DNA of 64,000 bases from Pseudomonas cuatrocienegasensis (GTDB lineage: Bacteria; Pseudomonadota; Gammaproteobacteria; Pseudomonadales; Pseudomonadaceae). Position numbers and translations under genes: made by a program. The notes below the pieces were generated by a model that was given only the letters and a program-made list of their open reading frames with translations, was not told where the DNA came from and did not search any database. The DNA lies in the NCBI RefSeq assembly GCF_900110925.1, contig NZ_FOFP01000004.1, positions 42,692-106,691 on the forward strand. The letters are read 5' to 3'. The first letter of the stretch is position 1, and the number at the start of each line of letters is the position of its first letter. Positions 19,614 through 30,526 of the stretch are shown here, piece by piece.

Positions 19614-20924
19614 TTACCAGCAAATGCCTTCACTGCCCTCGCGCGAGGCGGTGGGCATGAAACCGACCAGATCGACCACGTGTTTGCCGGCCAGGGCTTG
19701 CTGCGCCAGCGGCGCGAAGTCCTGATCGCCATTGCCCAGGATGATCACATCGGCCTCGCGTACCACGGCGTCGAAGTCGCTGTTGAGCAGCGAGGAGACG
19801 TGCGGGATCTTCGACTCGATGTACTCCTTGTTCGCTCCGTAGACACGGGCATACTCGACGTTGCGGTCGTAAATGCTCAGGTCGTAACCCTTGCCGATGA
19901 GCATTTCTGCCAGCTCCACCAGCGGGCTTTCGCGCAGGTCATCGGTGCCGGCCTTGAAGCTCAGACCGAGCAGGGCAACTTTGCGCTTGTCGTAGCTGGT
20001 GATGATGTCGAAGGCGTTCTGCACCTGGATGCTGTTGCTGCGCATCAGCGAACCAATCAGCGGGGCATCGACATCCAGGCTGCCAGCGCGGTACGACAGG
20101 GCGCGCACATCCTTGGGCAGGCAGGAGCCACCGAAGGCGAAGCCGGGCTTCATGTAGTACTTGGACAGGTTGAGCTTGTGGTCCTGGCAGATCACATCCA
20201 TCACCTCACGGCCATCGACGCCGCAGGCCTTGGCGATGTTGCCGATCTCGTTGGCGAAGGTGACCTTGGTCGCGTGCCAGACGTTGCAGGTGTACTTGAT
20301 CATCTCGGCGACATCGATGCCCTTGCGGATCACCGGCGCGTCGAGCTCGCTGTAGATGCTTTCCAGCAGGTCGCCGGAGGCGCTGTCGAGTTCGCCGATC
20401 ACGGTCATCGGTGGGAAATCGTAGTCCTTGATGGCGGTGCTTTCGCGCAGGAACTCGGGGTTGACGGCCACGCCGAAGTCGACGCCGGCCTTCTTCCCGG
20501 AGCTGGCTTCGAGGATCGGGATCACCACGTTTTTAGCGGTGCCTGGCAGTACGGTGCTGCGTACCACCACGGTGTGACGGCCCGGCTTGTCGCGCATGGC
20601 TTCGCCGATTTCACGGCACACGCCTTCGATGTACTCCAGGCCCAGGTCGCCGTTCTTCTTGCTGGGCGTACCCACGCAGATGAACGATACCTCGGTGTCG
20701 CGTACCGCATCGGCGACATCGGTGGTGCCGCGCAGGCGGCCGGTGTCCAGACCTTTTTGCAGAAGTTCTTCCAGGCCAGGTTCGACAATCGGCGATTTGC
20801 CCGTGTTGATCAGGTCGATCTTGGTCGTCGAGACATCCACGCCGACCACGTCATGGCCACGCGCCGACAAACAACCGGCGCAGACGGCACCCACATAACC
20901 CAAACCAAAGATGCTGATACGCAT
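19614..20924 (-). CDS. algD: GDP-mannose 6-dehydrogenase AlgD
   Basis: 436 residues, the exact length of characterised AlgD. Start at 20924, with GAGGTG 6 nt upstream and MRISIFGLGYVG giving the Rossmann GxGxxG at residues 7-12; an earlier in-frame start at 20942 is not needed. The catalytic Cys lies in GGSCLPKD (~268). It performs the two-step NAD-dependent oxidation of GDP-mannose to GDP-mannuronate, the committed step. It is the first gene of the operon, behind an AlgU-type promoter with a ~350-nt leader. Confidence 0.97.
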   Translation of the reverse strand: MRISIFGLGYVGAVCAGCLSARGHDVVGVDVSTTKIDLINTGKSPIVEPGLEELLQKGLDTGRLRGTTDVADAVRDTEVSFICVGTPSKKNGDLGLEYIEGVCREIGEAMRDKPGRHTVVVRSTVLPGTAKNVVIPILEASSGKKAGVDFGVAVNPEFLRESTAIKDYDFPPMTVIGELDSASGDLLESIYSELDAPVIRKGIDVAEMIKYTCNVWHATKVTFANEIGNIAKACGVDGREVMDVICQDHKLNLSKYYMKPGFAFGGSCLPKDVRALSYRAGSLDVDAPLIGSLMRSNSIQVQNAFDIITSYDKRKVALLGLSFKAGTDDLRESPLVELAEMLIGKGYDLSIYDRNVEYARVYGANKEYIESKIPHVSSLLNSDFDAVVREADVIILGNGDQDFAPLAQQALAGKHVVDLVGFMPTASREGSEGICW

Positions 20925-21283
20925 CACAATCACCTCGTCCATTTAACGCAATTAAAAGTGGCTATAAACGGCCACCACTGAGTGTCCATTCACGTCTGTA
21001 AGAAACAGCGTGGTGAATGAAGCAGGCATACAAGATTAAGTGACTCCCCATCATCAGGAAGTCCAGCGGGCTTATAGTTGAAACATGCCCTTGAAGTTGT
21101 CGCGCATAGCAATGCCACTTGGGCGCGCGCTTGAGAAGTTTGCAGTGTCTATGACGGTTTAACGCTCTCCTTACTTTCGCAGACACAGGTGTCGAGTAAT
21201 ACGCTGCCGTGAACAATTAAGTCCATAAATGGCGGCAGTTTGGTATCACGCAGACATCAGCGTGAGGAAGTATTACGCGGAAG
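20925..21283 (-). promoter_or_regulatory. Long untranslated leader of the alginate operon
   Basis: About 350 nt lie between the predicted transcription start and the algD ATG. ORFs in this stretch lack ribosome sites and codon bias. A long algD leader is known in P. aeruginosa, where the region binds several regulators. I see no riboswitch-type fold by eye. Confidence 0.6.
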
Positions 21284-21311
21284 TAAGAGTGTGTAGATTT
21301 TTGGTTAGTTC
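21284..21311 (-). promoter_or_regulatory. AlgU (sigma-22) type algD promoter
   Basis: On the minus strand GAACTA (21306-21311) is followed after exactly 17 bp by TCTTA (21284-21288). The P. aeruginosa algD promoter, as I recall it, is GAACTT-N17-TCCTA, so the motif and spacing agree. The predicted start near 21277 gives a leader of about 350 nt, close to the known algD leader. Confidence 0.7.
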
Positions 21312-21313
21312 CT

Positions 21314-21323
21314 ACCGTTCGTC
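21314..21323 (+). promoter_or_regulatory. AlgR-binding-site-like box
   Basis: ACCGTTCGTC matches the core of known AlgR sites at algD. It lies immediately upstream of the -35 element, near -40 to -50 of the predicted start, where the promoter-proximal AlgR site sits in P. aeruginosa. No second copy was found between here and yaaA. Confidence 0.6.
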
Positions 21324-21481
21324 CCCTTTCGTAACGATTGGAAATATGCAAAGTGCCATGATGGCCAGCATAATGCTGGCACTTTTGCAGAGTTCTGGAA
21401 GTGCCGGGCGGCAAGGTGGGAGTGCTGACGTGCAGGCTATCCGCGGGGGTTATAAAGATTGTTGGACAATTAAAGCCTGGG

Positions 21482-21502
21482 CTCGGCCCGTTGCGGGCCG
21501 AG
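21482..21502 (-). terminator. Hairpin downstream of yaaA, probable terminator
   Basis: A perfect 9-bp stem, CTCGGCCCG / CGGGCCGAG, with a 3-nt loop, lies about 100 bp past the yaaA stop and is followed on the minus strand by CCCAGGCTTT. It would insulate the algD promoter from yaaA read-through. Confidence 0.5.
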
Positions 21503-21601
21503 TTCTGCAAGTTGCAAGTTTGTGATCTATTTGGCAGGTCGTGCCGGTATTAAATTGAACCGCGCGTTGATCAAGTCGAAATACCCCGCTGCGGACTGTG
21601 G

Positions 21602-22381
21602 TTAATCCGTCAATTGCTCACGAAGAAATACCAAATTATTGGCGTCAGAATTTTGTTGGGAGTAATAGTAACCATCCAGATTGAAGTCTTTGAGACCCTG
21701 AGGATCTTGCAGTCTTTCTTTGATGACATAACGCGCCATTAGCCCGCGTGCCTTCTTGGCATAGAAACTGATGATCTTGTACTGACCATTTTTCAGATCA
21801 CGAAACTCGGTATTGATGAGGCGCGCATTCAATATCTTGCGCTTGACCGCAGCGAAGTATTCGTTAGAAGCGAGATTGAGCAGAACATCATCGCCCTGGG
21901 CCTGCAGGGCGGCGTTCAGCCAGCCGCTGATATGCTCACCCCAGAACGCATACAAGTCCTTGCCGCGCGGATTGGCCAGCTTGGTGCCCATCTCGAGGCG
22001 ATAAGGCTGCATGAGGTCCAGCGGGCGCAGCACGCCATACAGGCCCGAGAGCATGCGCAGATGGCGCTGGGCAAAGTCGAAGTCAGCTTCGTTGAAGTCA
22101 TCGGCGTTGAGGCCGGTGTACACGTCACCTTTGAAGGCCAGCAGGGCCTGCTTGGCATTGTCAGGTGTGAAGGGCTCGCTCCAGCTGCCGAAACGGGCCG
22201 CATTGAGTCCCGCAAGTTTGTCGGAGAGGTGCATCAGCTCGGCGATCTGTGCCGGGCTGAAGTCACGCAGCTGATCGATCAGCTCGTGCGAGTGGGTCAG
22301 GTGTTCGGGCAGGGTGTAGCGCGTGGTGGCCGGTGCGCTGTCGTAGTCGAGGGTCTTGGCCGGGGAAATCACCATCAGCAT
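21602..22381 (-). CDS. yaaA: Peroxide stress protein YaaA
   Basis: 259 residues, the standard length for the YaaA/UPF0246 family. The diagnostic N-terminus [13 protein letters not shown] is present, as are FKGDVYTGL (residues ~82-90), [22 protein letters not shown] (~112-133), LNLASNEYF and the basic [13 protein letters not shown]. In E. coli YaaA lowers free iron and limits DNA damage under peroxide. It is monocistronic between the algD control region and the cytochrome b561 gene. Confidence 0.95.
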   Translation of the reverse strand: MLMVISPAKTLDYDSAPATTRYTLPEHLTHSHELIDQLRDFSPAQIAELMHLSDKLAGLNAARFGSWSEPFTPDNAKQALLAFKGDVYTGLNADDFNEADFDFAQRHLRMLSGLYGVLRPLDLMQPYRLEMGTKLANPRGKDLYAFWGEHISGWLNAALQAQGDDVLLNLASNEYFAAVKRKILNARLINTEFRDLKNGQYKIISFYAKKARGLMARYVIKERLQDPQGLKDFNLDGYYYSQQNSDANNLVFLREQLTD

Positions 22382-22531
22382 GGAGGCTGCTCCTGAAAGT
22401 CAGGCGGCGATTCTAGAAGCTCCCCTTAGACAAGGCCACCTATCAGCCCAATAGTGAGGGCAGAGCGCCTTGCTGAATGAGCCCGCAGGGGTAATCCAGA
22501 AAGGCGCTTCAGGCCTGGCTTGTGAGCGAAT

Positions 22532-23059
22532 TCAGTTGCGCCCAGGCAGCATGGCGCGCAGCACGCCGTCGCGGTGTACATGGTGGTGCCACAGGGCCAT
22601 GCCGGCATGGCCGAGGATCATGGCGAACAGCAGATACTGGGCGGTTACGTGAAAGAGCTTGGCCAGTTCGCGCACGCTGTCACTGACCGCGACTGGGCCT
22701 ATTTCCACCAGCCAGAACAGGTCCAGCGGACGCTTGCCGAACAGAATGCCGGTCAGCGGCATTAGCACCAGCAGAAGATAGAGCAGGGCATGGCCGGCCT
22801 TGGCCGCGCGCTGTTGCAGGGCGCTGTGGGCACCAAGCAGATTGGGTGCGCCCTGACGTGCGCGCACCAGCAGGCGCAGCACGGTCAGCACCAGTACGGT
22901 AATGCCGAGCGACTTGTGCAGAGTAAATACTCCGCCTGTGCCGCCCAGCAGTGGGCCAAACAAATCACTGCCGTAGGGCAGGGCGATGATGATGAGTACC
23001 AGAAGTGCACTAAGCCAGTGCAGGGCGATTTGAGCGGGGCTGTAGCGTGTAGGTGTCAC
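22532..23059 (-). CDS. Cytochrome b561 family protein
   Basis: 175 residues with four membrane helices and conserved haem-ligand His residues: the N-terminal IALHW (~14), TLHKSLG (~48), and the C-terminal LFHVTAQY and LGHAGMALWHHHVHRDGVL. This is the bacterial di-haem b561 (CybB-like) pattern, a quinol- or superoxide-linked electron carrier in the inner membrane. It has its own transcription unit; a 53-bp perfect palindrome lies 48 bp upstream of the start. Confidence 0.88.
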   Translation of the reverse strand: MTPTRYSPAQIALHWLSALLVLIIIALPYGSDLFGPLLGGTGGVFTLHKSLGITVLVLTVLRLLVRARQGAPNLLGAHSALQQRAAKAGHALLYLLLVLMPLTGILFGKRPLDLFWLVEIGPVAVSDSVRELAKLFHVTAQYLLFAMILGHAGMALWHHHVHRDGVLRAMLPGRN

Positions 23060-23574
23060 GGCAAAGGTCCTTTTAGGTTTAGTTATCAGTGAGGGTGCAG
23101 GTCGTTAGGGTCTGTTCCCGTTTCGTCGCAAGCCCGCGAATGAAACGGGAACAGACCCTAGTAGCGAGCACCGCGCCTCGACAGCAAGGTGTCGACTCAC
23201 CGGGCTGGACGGTTTGTACAAGAAACAGGCCAGGGGTTCACCGCCGGCTGCGGTTGCCAGGATAAAAAGCGTTGCGGGGTTTTTCGAGAGTGGACAAGTG
23301 CAGCGGTAGGACTTCGGACTCTAACGGCGCCTGACGGGGACGCCAAGGGCTATTTGTCGCAGGTGCAAATAAAGTCCTAAATAAACAAAAGGTCTTTTGC
23401 CTGTCATGAAAATTGGCGTATTAAACAAACAAGACCGCCGAAACCTGCAGACAGGTGGCGGCCATTGGCCTCCACCTTTTCTGCATCTTCACGAGCCTGG
23501 CTCGTGCGACTCGGCGGCCCCGCGCCACAGACTTTCAGGTCTGTCGCTTGGCTCCCAGCAGAAGGTGACCGAGT
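23060..23574. other. Non-coding gap with palindrome and structured phoH leader
   Basis: 515 bp without a credible gene. It contains the 53-bp palindrome at 23107, and close to phoH two small hairpins: CACGAGC/GCTCGTG (23490-23506) and ACAGAC/GTCTGT (23527-23544). The second lies 30 bp before the phoH start. The middle part shows nothing I can interpret. Confidence 0.5.
23107..23159. repeat. 53-bp perfect palindrome with MITE-type ends
   Basis: AGGGTCTGTTCCCGTTTC is followed by a 17-nt loop and the exact inverse GAAACGGGAACAGACCCT. The outer 10 bp, AGGGTCTGTT, are shared with the 266-bp element at 19344. Including the flanking T and A the stem is 19 bp. It could be a minimal non-autonomous element. 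Confidence 0.7.
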
Positions 23575-24966
23575 ATGGATGACAACGGACGCTTCAAGCC
23601 CACCGCCCCGACCCTGTATGCACTCGACACCAACGTCCTGATTCATGACCCCAATGCGTTGCTGAACTTTCAAGAGCATCACGTCGCCATCCCCATGACC
23701 GTGCTGGAGGAGCTGGACAAGCTCAAGACGGGCAAGCAGGGCGTTGCCGCCGAGTGCCGGCAGGCGATCCGCCTGATCGACAAGATTCTCGGTCAGGCGA
23801 CTCCGGAGGAAGTGGAGCATGGCGTGCCGATCCAGCGTGATAAAAGCGGCCCCTGCGGTTTCCTCTCCATCCTTATGAGCAAGAGTGCGGCGCCAGTGAC
23901 CTGGTTGCCCGAAGACCTCAACGACAACAAGATCATCAACCAGTTGGTCGAGCTGAAGTCGCGTCGCCCGGGCACCTCCGTGGTGCTGGTGACCAAGGAC
24001 ATCAACATGCGCCTGAAGGCGCGCGGCTGTGGCCTGGATTCGGAGGATTACCATACCGACCAACTGGTCGATGACGTTTCGCTGCTTTCCAAGGGCTACC
24101 ACAGCATGACGGGGGCGTTCTGGGACCGCGTGAGCAAGGTCGAGACGCGTCAGGAGCGTGGGCGGACCTGGCATCGCGTGCAACTGACCGACAACCTGCC
24201 GGCGGTGCACGTCAACGAGTTCATCGTCGACGAGCAGGGCTTTGTGGGCTGGATCAAGGCGATCCGCGAAGACGAGTTGGTTATCCTCGATCTGCACCAG
24301 GAGCCGCTGATGCATCAGGAGGCCTGGGGGCTCAAGCCACGCGATATCTACCAGGCGTTGGCGCTGTATGCGCTGCTCGACCCGGACATCCACCTGGTCA
24401 ACCTGTCCGGCGCTGCCGGTTCTGGCAAAACCATCCTGGCTCTGGCGGCTGCCATCGAGCAGACCATGGTCACCAAGCGCTACCGGCGCATCATCGCCAC
24501 CCGCAGCGTGCAGGGCCTGGATCAGGAGATCGGCTTTTTGCCCGGCACCGAAGCCGAGAAGATGGAGCCCTGGCTCGGTGCGATTACCGACAACCTCGAA
24601 GCCCTGCACATGGACGACGAGAATACCCATGGCAGCGTCGATTACATCCTGCAGAAGGTGCCATTGCAGTTCAAATCACTGAATTACATCCGTGGGCGCA
24701 GCTTCCAGCAGAGCCTGATCCTGATCGACGAATGCCAGAACCTGACCCCGCACCAGATGAAGACCATCATCACCCGTGCCGGCACTGGCTCCAAGGTAGT
24801 GTGCCTGGGCAACCTGGCGCAGATCGACACCCCTTACCTGTCGGCTCCGAGTTCGGGGCTGACCTACCTGACTGAACGCTTCAAGGACTTCCCCCACGGC
24901 GTGCACATCACCTTGCAGGGCGTACCGCGCTCGATCCTGGCGGAATACGCGGAAACCCATATGTAG
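23575..24966 (+). CDS. PIN-PhoH fusion ATPase (PhoH2-type)
   Basis: 463 residues. The start has AAGGTG 7 nt upstream. The N-terminal ~150 residues are a PIN nuclease domain ([12 protein letters not shown] with the first catalytic Asp, and VLEELDKLK). The C-terminal ~220 residues are a PhoH ATPase with Walker A GAAGSGKT (~281) and Walker [10 protein letters not shown] (~382). PIN-PhoH proteins are thought to be sequence-dependent RNA-unwinding nucleases. The gene is alone, with a hairpin-rich leader. Confidence 0.93.
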   Translation: MDDNGRFKPTAPTLYALDTNVLIHDPNALLNFQEHHVAIPMTVLEELDKLKTGKQGVAAECRQAIRLIDKILGQATPEEVEHGVPIQRDKSGPCGFLSILMSKSAAPVTWLPEDLNDNKIINQLVELKSRRPGTSVVLVTKDINMRLKARGCGLDSEDYHTDQLVDDVSLLSKGYHSMTGAFWDRVSKVETRQERGRTWHRVQLTDNLPAVHVNEFIVDEQGFVGWIKAIREDELVILDLHQEPLMHQEAWGLKPRDIYQALALYALLDPDIHLVNLSGAAGSGKTILALAAAIEQTMVTKRYRRIIATRSVQGLDQEIGFLPGTEAEKMEPWLGAITDNLEALHMDDENTHGSVDYILQKVPLQFKSLNYIRGRSFQQSLILIDECQNLTPHQMKTIITRAGTGSKVVCLGNLAQIDTPYLSAPSSGLTYLTERFKDFPHGVHITLQGVPRSILAEYAETHM

Positions 24967-25042
24967 TACCCCAGGGCTGCTTGCAGCTGCCAAGGCCTGT
25001 CCTTGGGTTTACAATCGGCGGATTCCCATCAGGAGTCCGCCC

Positions 25043-25519
25043 GTGCTGACCCATCTCGATTCTCAAGGCCGTGCCAACATGGTCGACGTCAGTGACAAGG
25101 CGTCGACTGTGCGCGAGGCCACCGCCGAAGCGCGTGTGCGCATGCTTCCCGCCACCCTCAGCATGATCGTTGCCGGCGGCCACCCCAAGGGCGACGTCTT
25201 CGCTGTGGCGCGTATCGCGGGCATTCAGGCAGCGAAGAAGACCAGCGACCTGATTCCCCTGTGCCACCCGCTGATGCTTACCAGCGTCAAAGTCGAGTTG
25301 CAGGCCGAAGGCGAGGACGTCGTGCACATCACCGCCCGCTGCAAGCTCAGCGGCCAGACCGGGGTGGAGATGGAAGCGTTGACCGCGGCCAGCGTTGCGG
25401 CCCTGACCCTGTACGACATGTGCAAGGCCGTCGACCGCGGCATGGTCATCGAAAGCGTGCGCCTGCTGGAGAAAGTGGGCGGTAAGAGTGGCCATTTCGT
25501 TGCGCAGGTGTCGGCATGA
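25043..25519 (+). CDS. moaC: Cyclic pyranopterin monophosphate synthase MoaC
   Basis: 158 residues. Start is GTG at 25043, with AGGAG 7 nt upstream. Family motifs are present: [34 protein letters not shown] (substrate-binding Lys and His) and [20 protein letters not shown]. MoaC makes the first dedicated molybdenum-cofactor intermediate. The start codon of moaD overlaps its stop, ATGA, so translation is coupled. Confidence 0.96.
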   Translation: MLTHLDSQGRANMVDVSDKASTVREATAEARVRMLPATLSMIVAGGHPKGDVFAVARIAGIQAAKKTSDLIPLCHPLMLTSVKVELQAEGEDVVHITARCKLSGQTGVEMEALTAASVAALTLYDMCKAVDRGMVIESVRLLEKVGGKSGHFVAQVSA

Positions 25520-25758
25520 TTCGCGTGCAGTATTTCGCCCGCTACCGTGAAGTGCTGGGCCTGGATGGCGAGCAGGTCAGTGACGAATTCGCCAGCCTCG
25601 ATGAGCTGCGCCAGCATCTGCTGGGCCGTGGTGGCGTCTGGGAGGTACTGGCTGAGCAAAACCTGATGTGCGCGCGTAATCAGGAGCTGTGCAGCCTGGC
25701 CGAGCCGCTGCAACCGGGTGACGAGGTGGCGTTTTTCCCCACCGTAACCGGCGGCTGA
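25516..25758 (+). CDS. moaD: Molybdopterin synthase sulfur carrier subunit MoaD
   Basis: 80 residues with a ubiquitin-like fold and the essential C-terminal Gly-Gly (FFPTVTGG), the site of thiocarboxylation. It overlaps moaC by 4 bp. With MoaE it forms molybdopterin synthase. The stretch [11 protein letters not shown] is typical of the family. Confidence 0.95.
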   Translation: MIRVQYFARYREVLGLDGEQVSDEFASLDELRQHLLGRGGVWEVLAEQNLMCARNQELCSLAEPLQPGDEVAFFPTVTGG

Positions 25759-25841
25759 ATGGGCTACATACAGGTGGGCAGTTGCAGGGCCATGTAGCTT
25801 CGCGATAAAGCTTTTTATCTATATTCCATACGAGCATCTAC

Positions 25842-26288
25842 ATGAGCATTCGCGTCCAGTCCCAACCCTTCGACCCTGGCGTCGAGTTGAACGCCCTGCA
25901 CGCCGCCAACCTGGGCGTGGGCGCGGTGGTCAGTTTTGTCGGGTATGTGCGGGACTTCAATGAAGGACGCGAGGTCGGCGGGATGTTTCTCGAGCATTTT
26001 CCTGGCATGACGGAAAAGGCCTTGGGCAAGATCGTCGAGCAAGCACAGCAGCGCTGGCCTTTGCTGGGTATTGGCGTTATTCACCGGATTGGCCGTCTGG
26101 AGCCTGGCGAGCCAATCGTCTTCGTCGGTGTCAGCAGTGCGCACCGTCAGGCCGCTTTCGATGCCTGCAATTTCGTTATGGATTACCTGAAGACCCGCGC
26201 CCCCTTCTGGAAAAAAGAAGACACCGCCGACGGCCCGCGCTGGGTCGAGGGGCGGGCCAGTGATCAGGATGCCGCCCGCCGCTGGTGA
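25842..26288 (+). CDS. moaE: Molybdopterin synthase catalytic subunit MoaE
   Basis: 148 residues. It shows the MoaE motifs VVSFVGYVRD, MFLEHFPGM, VIHRIGRLEPGEPIVFVGV, HRQAAFDAC and the catalytic-Lys region KTRAPFWKKE. It transfers sulfur from MoaD to precursor Z to make molybdopterin. It follows moaD by 83 bp, in the same orientation. Confidence 0.96.
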   Translation: MSIRVQSQPFDPGVELNALHAANLGVGAVVSFVGYVRDFNEGREVGGMFLEHFPGMTEKALGKIVEQAQQRWPLLGIGVIHRIGRLEPGEPIVFVGVSSAHRQAAFDACNFVMDYLKTRAPFWKKEDTADGPRWVEGRASDQDAARRW

Positions 26289-26325
26289 TGCAGCGTTGCC
26301 TGGAGCCGGCGCCACGCCGACGGAT

Positions 26326-26490
26326 TTAGCTAAAGCCCAGGTAGAGGCGAAACATAAGCGGGGCGAACATCGACACCAGGCCCAGGCTGGTCAGCCACAG
26401 ACTCCAGTCGTGTTCGCGCTGACTGAAGCCGATGGCCAGCAGGATGAACCCGCTGACCAGTAAGGCGATCATGATGTGCACTTCGTCCAT
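26326..26490 (-). CDS. 54-residue membrane protein of unknown function
   Basis: A short ORF starting at ATG 26490 with GAGGAG 7 nt upstream, a strong ribosome site. The protein begins MDEVHIMIALLVSGFILLA and has two hydrophobic helices (about 6-20 and 30-46) joined by the polar GFSQREHDWSL loop, ending RLYLGFS. It lies convergent to moaE and upstream of nothing on its own strand until rhlB. The ribosome site and the clear two-helix pattern argue that it is a real gene. Confidence 0.65.
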   Translation of the reverse strand: MDEVHIMIALLVSGFILLAIGFSQREHDWSLWLTSLGLVSMFAPLMFRLYLGFS

Positions 26491-26629
26491 GGCCAGCTCC
26501 TCGCACTGATGGCTTATTGTGCCTTCAGTCTAGTCGCCAGGACGGATCAGTGATTGATCATGGTCAATACATGTCGGTGATGGGCGCAGGATACCGCTGC
26601 GCCCGGCTGGTGCCGGGCGAGCGGTGGGC

Positions 26630-28078
26630 TCAGTGCTTGCGGGGAACGGGCTTGAGCAGGGAGTCAGGTGGCATTTCGCAAGCGATCTTGCGACCGACCA
26701 GGGCTTCGATACCCGGCAGGGCGTAGGCATCGTCCTCGCCCGCGAAGCTGATCGAGGTACCACTGGTGCCGGCACGGCCGGTGCGACCAATGCGGTGCAC
26801 GTAGTCGTCCGGGTCTTCCGGCAGGGTGAAGTTGATCACGTGACTGATGGCGTCGACATGGATGCCACGGCCGGCCACATCGGTGGCGACCAGAACGCGA
26901 ATCTGGCCTTCGCGAAAGCCTTCGAGCACCTTGATGCGCTTGTGCTGGGGCACGTCGCCGGACATCTGCGCCGCGCTGATGCCGTCACGGGTGAGCTTCT
27001 CTTCGATACGCCGCACTTCGTCCTTGCGGTTGGCGAAGACCATGACCCGGGTCCAGTCATTTTGTGCGATCAGGTTATAGAGCAGCTTGTACTTGTCGCT
27101 GCCGGCCACGGCATAGACATGCTGCTCAACGGTTTCGCTGGCGACGTTCTCAGGCTCGATCTCGACGATCGCCGGGTCCGTGGTCCATTGCTTGGCCAGG
27201 TTCATCACGTCTTCGGTAAAGGTCGCGGAGAACAGCAGGGTCTGGCGTTCGCTCTTGGGTGGGGTCTGGCGGATGATCTGGCGGACCTGGGGGATAAAGC
27301 CCATGTCGAGCATACGGTCGGCTTCGTCCAGCACCATCACCTCGACCATATCCAGGTGCACCTCGCCGCGCTGGTTGAAGTCCAGCAGACGGCCGGGGGT
27401 GGCCACGAGGATGTCGCAGTAGCGCGACTCGAGCAGCTTGAGCTGTTTGTCGAAGTCCATGCCACCGACAAACTGCATGACGTTGAGGCCGGTGTATTTG
27501 GTCAGGTCGGCGGCGTCCTTGGCAATCTGTACCACCAGCTCGCGGGTCGGCGCGATGATCAGGGCGCGCGGTTCGCCCATGTAGCGTTCCCGGGGTGGAG
27601 GGGTCTGCAGCAGCTGGCTGATGATCGAGATCAGGAATGCAGCGGTCTTGCCGGTGCCGGTCTGTGCGCGGCCGATGGCGTCCTGGCCCTTGAGGGTGTG
27701 GCCCAATACCTGCGCCTGGATCGGCGTGCAGTACGGAAAGCCCAGGTCGTGGATGGCGTGCATCAGGGACGGCGCCAACTTGAAGTCGTGGAAGCGGGTC
27801 TTGCCTTCGGCTGGCTCGACCTTGAAGTCATCCAGGGTCCAGGTGTCGACAGGCTTGCTGGCGCGTGGGCGACGTGGCTTGTCCTGGTTACGCGGTGGCG
27901 TACTGGCCTCGACAGGCGCGTTGGCCGCTTCCGCAGCGGGTCGGGGCGGCACTGCAGGTGCGGTGCGGCTGGCATCGGGTGTAGGGGGCGCAATGGGTGT
28001 AGCAGGCTGGCTGACTGGGCTGGGCTGCTCGCCCTCGGCTTTGCCGAACATTTTTTTGAGTGCTTTGAGCACGGTCAT
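26630..28078 (-). CDS. rhlB: DEAD-box ATP-dependent RNA helicase, RhlB-type
   Basis: 482 residues. The first ~90 residues are a low-complexity Pro/Ala-rich, then basic, tail (RRPRASKP). The helicase core follows with a Q-motif ([13 protein letters not shown]), Walker [13 protein letters not shown] in [16 protein letters not shown], and the C-terminal [10 protein letters not shown] and [10 protein letters not shown]. RhlB helicases unwind RNA and support RNA decay or ribosome assembly. Pseudomonad RhlB proteins carry this N-terminal extension. A closely related RhlE-type assignment is less likely. Confidence 0.87.
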   Translation of the reverse strand: MTVLKALKKMFGKAEGEQPSPVSQPATPIAPPTPDASRTAPAVPPRPAAEAANAPVEASTPPRNQDKPRRPRASKPVDTWTLDDFKVEPAEGKTRFHDFKLAPSLMHAIHDLGFPYCTPIQAQVLGHTLKGQDAIGRAQTGTGKTAAFLISIISQLLQTPPPRERYMGEPRALIIAPTRELVVQIAKDAADLTKYTGLNVMQFVGGMDFDKQLKLLESRYCDILVATPGRLLDFNQRGEVHLDMVEVMVLDEADRMLDMGFIPQVRQIIRQTPPKSERQTLLFSATFTEDVMNLAKQWTTDPAIVEIEPENVASETVEQHVYAVAGSDKYKLLYNLIAQNDWTRVMVFANRKDEVRRIEEKLTRDGISAAQMSGDVPQHKRIKVLEGFREGQIRVLVATDVAGRGIHVDAISHVINFTLPEDPDDYVHRIGRTGRAGTSGTSISFAGEDDAYALPGIEALVGRKIACEMPPDSLLKPVPRKH

Positions 28079-28211
28079 CTCGTCAATTGGCTAAGGAGTG
28101 AACGACGGCCAGTGTAAAGCAAGAACGCGGCGCGGCGAAGTGCCGCGGCCGCGGGTGACCAGCATCGATAAAGTTATCTTGATAGATGCACCCAGAGGGC
28201 GCCTTTGACCG

Positions 28212-29165
28212 CTAGCAGACGCAGTTGCGGCCCTGTTGCTTGGCCCGGTAGAGCGCGGCATCGGCGCGGGCGATCAGGCTTTGCAGGCTGTCCTTGGGTG
28301 CCATCAGCGCCAGGCCGATCGACATGGTGACACCTGGCAGCATGCCCACAGGTGAATAGAAGGAGCTGACCTGCTCGAGTGACTGGCGCAGGCGTTCGCC
28401 AATGGCCCGCGACTGCTCTTCGTCGACCCCCGGCAGCATGATCACGAATTCCTCGCCACCGAAGCGCACCAGGCTGTCCTGGGGGCGCAGTTGTTTGCGC
28501 AGGGTGTGGGCGACCAGGCACAGGGCATAGTCCCCAGCCAGGTGTCCGTGTTGGTCGTTGTAGGCTTTGAAGTGATCGACATCCAGCATCAGCAGGCCCA
28601 TCGGGCTGGCATTGAAAGAGCAGCGTGTGCTTTCGCGCTCGTAGGCGTGTTCCAGCCAGCGTCGGTTGAAGGCGCCCGTAAGCGTATCGACATTGGCATG
28701 TTGCTCACTGCTCTGGATCAGCCGATTGCCCTGGCGTACCCGCTCGCAGAGCAGGGCCAGTAGGTTCTGCATCATTTGCGGTGACTGATGGAACAGGTTG
28801 ATCAGCGACTCGCGGTGCAGGCGCAGCACCTGGCTCGGGACCGTGGCCACGACATAGGCAGAGGGGTGCTCGTTATCGATAAAGCTGATTTCGCCAGCGC
28901 AATCGCCCACTTCCAGGGTGCTCACCGGTGGGTTGTCGAGCGACCCCAGGTACACCTTGAACTGCCCCTTGAGCAGCAGATAGAGGTACTGGTTGCGGTT
29001 GAACGGTGACAGCAGGACTTCCCCAGCCTGTAGATCGCAGGCGCGAAATTCCTTAAGCAGCTGGGCAATGCTGCTGGTGGCGAAATTATTGAACAACCGC
29101 AGCTCGCGCAGCTGCTGCAGGTCGGCTTGCCAGGATGCGCTTCTCATCGTGACGGGTCGAACCAT
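28212..29165 (-). CDS. Diguanylate cyclase with N-terminal cNMP-binding-like domain
   Basis: 317 residues from ATG at 29165; TTG 29177 and ATG 29147 are alternatives and none has a clear ribosome site. Residues ~15-140 form a cyclic-nucleotide-binding-like (CRP-type) beta-roll (LLKGQFKVYLGS, GDCAGEISFI). A GGDEF domain follows with the active signature FGGEEF, preceded five residues earlier by the inhibitory I-site RPQD. It should make c-di-GMP with product feedback. Downstream of an unknown promoter, it is monocistronic. Confidence 0.9.
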   Translation of the reverse strand: MVRPVTMRSASWQADLQQLRELRLFNNFATSSIAQLLKEFRACDLQAGEVLLSPFNRNQYLYLLLKGQFKVYLGSLDNPPVSTLEVGDCAGEISFIDNEHPSAYVVATVPSQVLRLHRESLINLFHQSPQMMQNLLALLCERVRQGNRLIQSSEQHANVDTLTGAFNRRWLEHAYERESTRCSFNASPMGLLMLDVDHFKAYNDQHGHLAGDYALCLVAHTLRKQLRPQDSLVRFGGEEFVIMLPGVDEEQSRAIGERLRQSLEQVSSFYSPVGMLPGVTMSIGLALMAPKDSLQSLIARADAALYRAKQQGRNCVC

Positions 29166-29391
29166 TGTTCGCTGCAAAGTATGGGCATCGCTAACGCTCC
29201 CTGTCGGTGGGCGAAACCAGAGATGACAGTATTCCTGCGCTCTAGGACTGGCAATGAATTGTAAAAGCTCTGCCGACAGGCGGTCTTGCTCAGTCTTGTG
29301 CGCGGCGTCACAAGCCCGCCAGACGAGGGGTTCAGGCTGTGCGCTGGGTGTGGTCGGGCGCGCCTGGGGCAGTGGCGCGCCGATGGGCGGG

Positions 29392-30526
<1,135 letters not shown>

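Noticed and set aside
20962..21216. 84-codon ORF in the algD leader
   Set aside because: No ribosome site, basic low-complexity protein, and it lies inside the predicted untranslated leader.
23404..24630. 408-codon minus ORF opposite phoH
   Set aside because: Antisense shadow; the + strand has all PIN-PhoH motifs.
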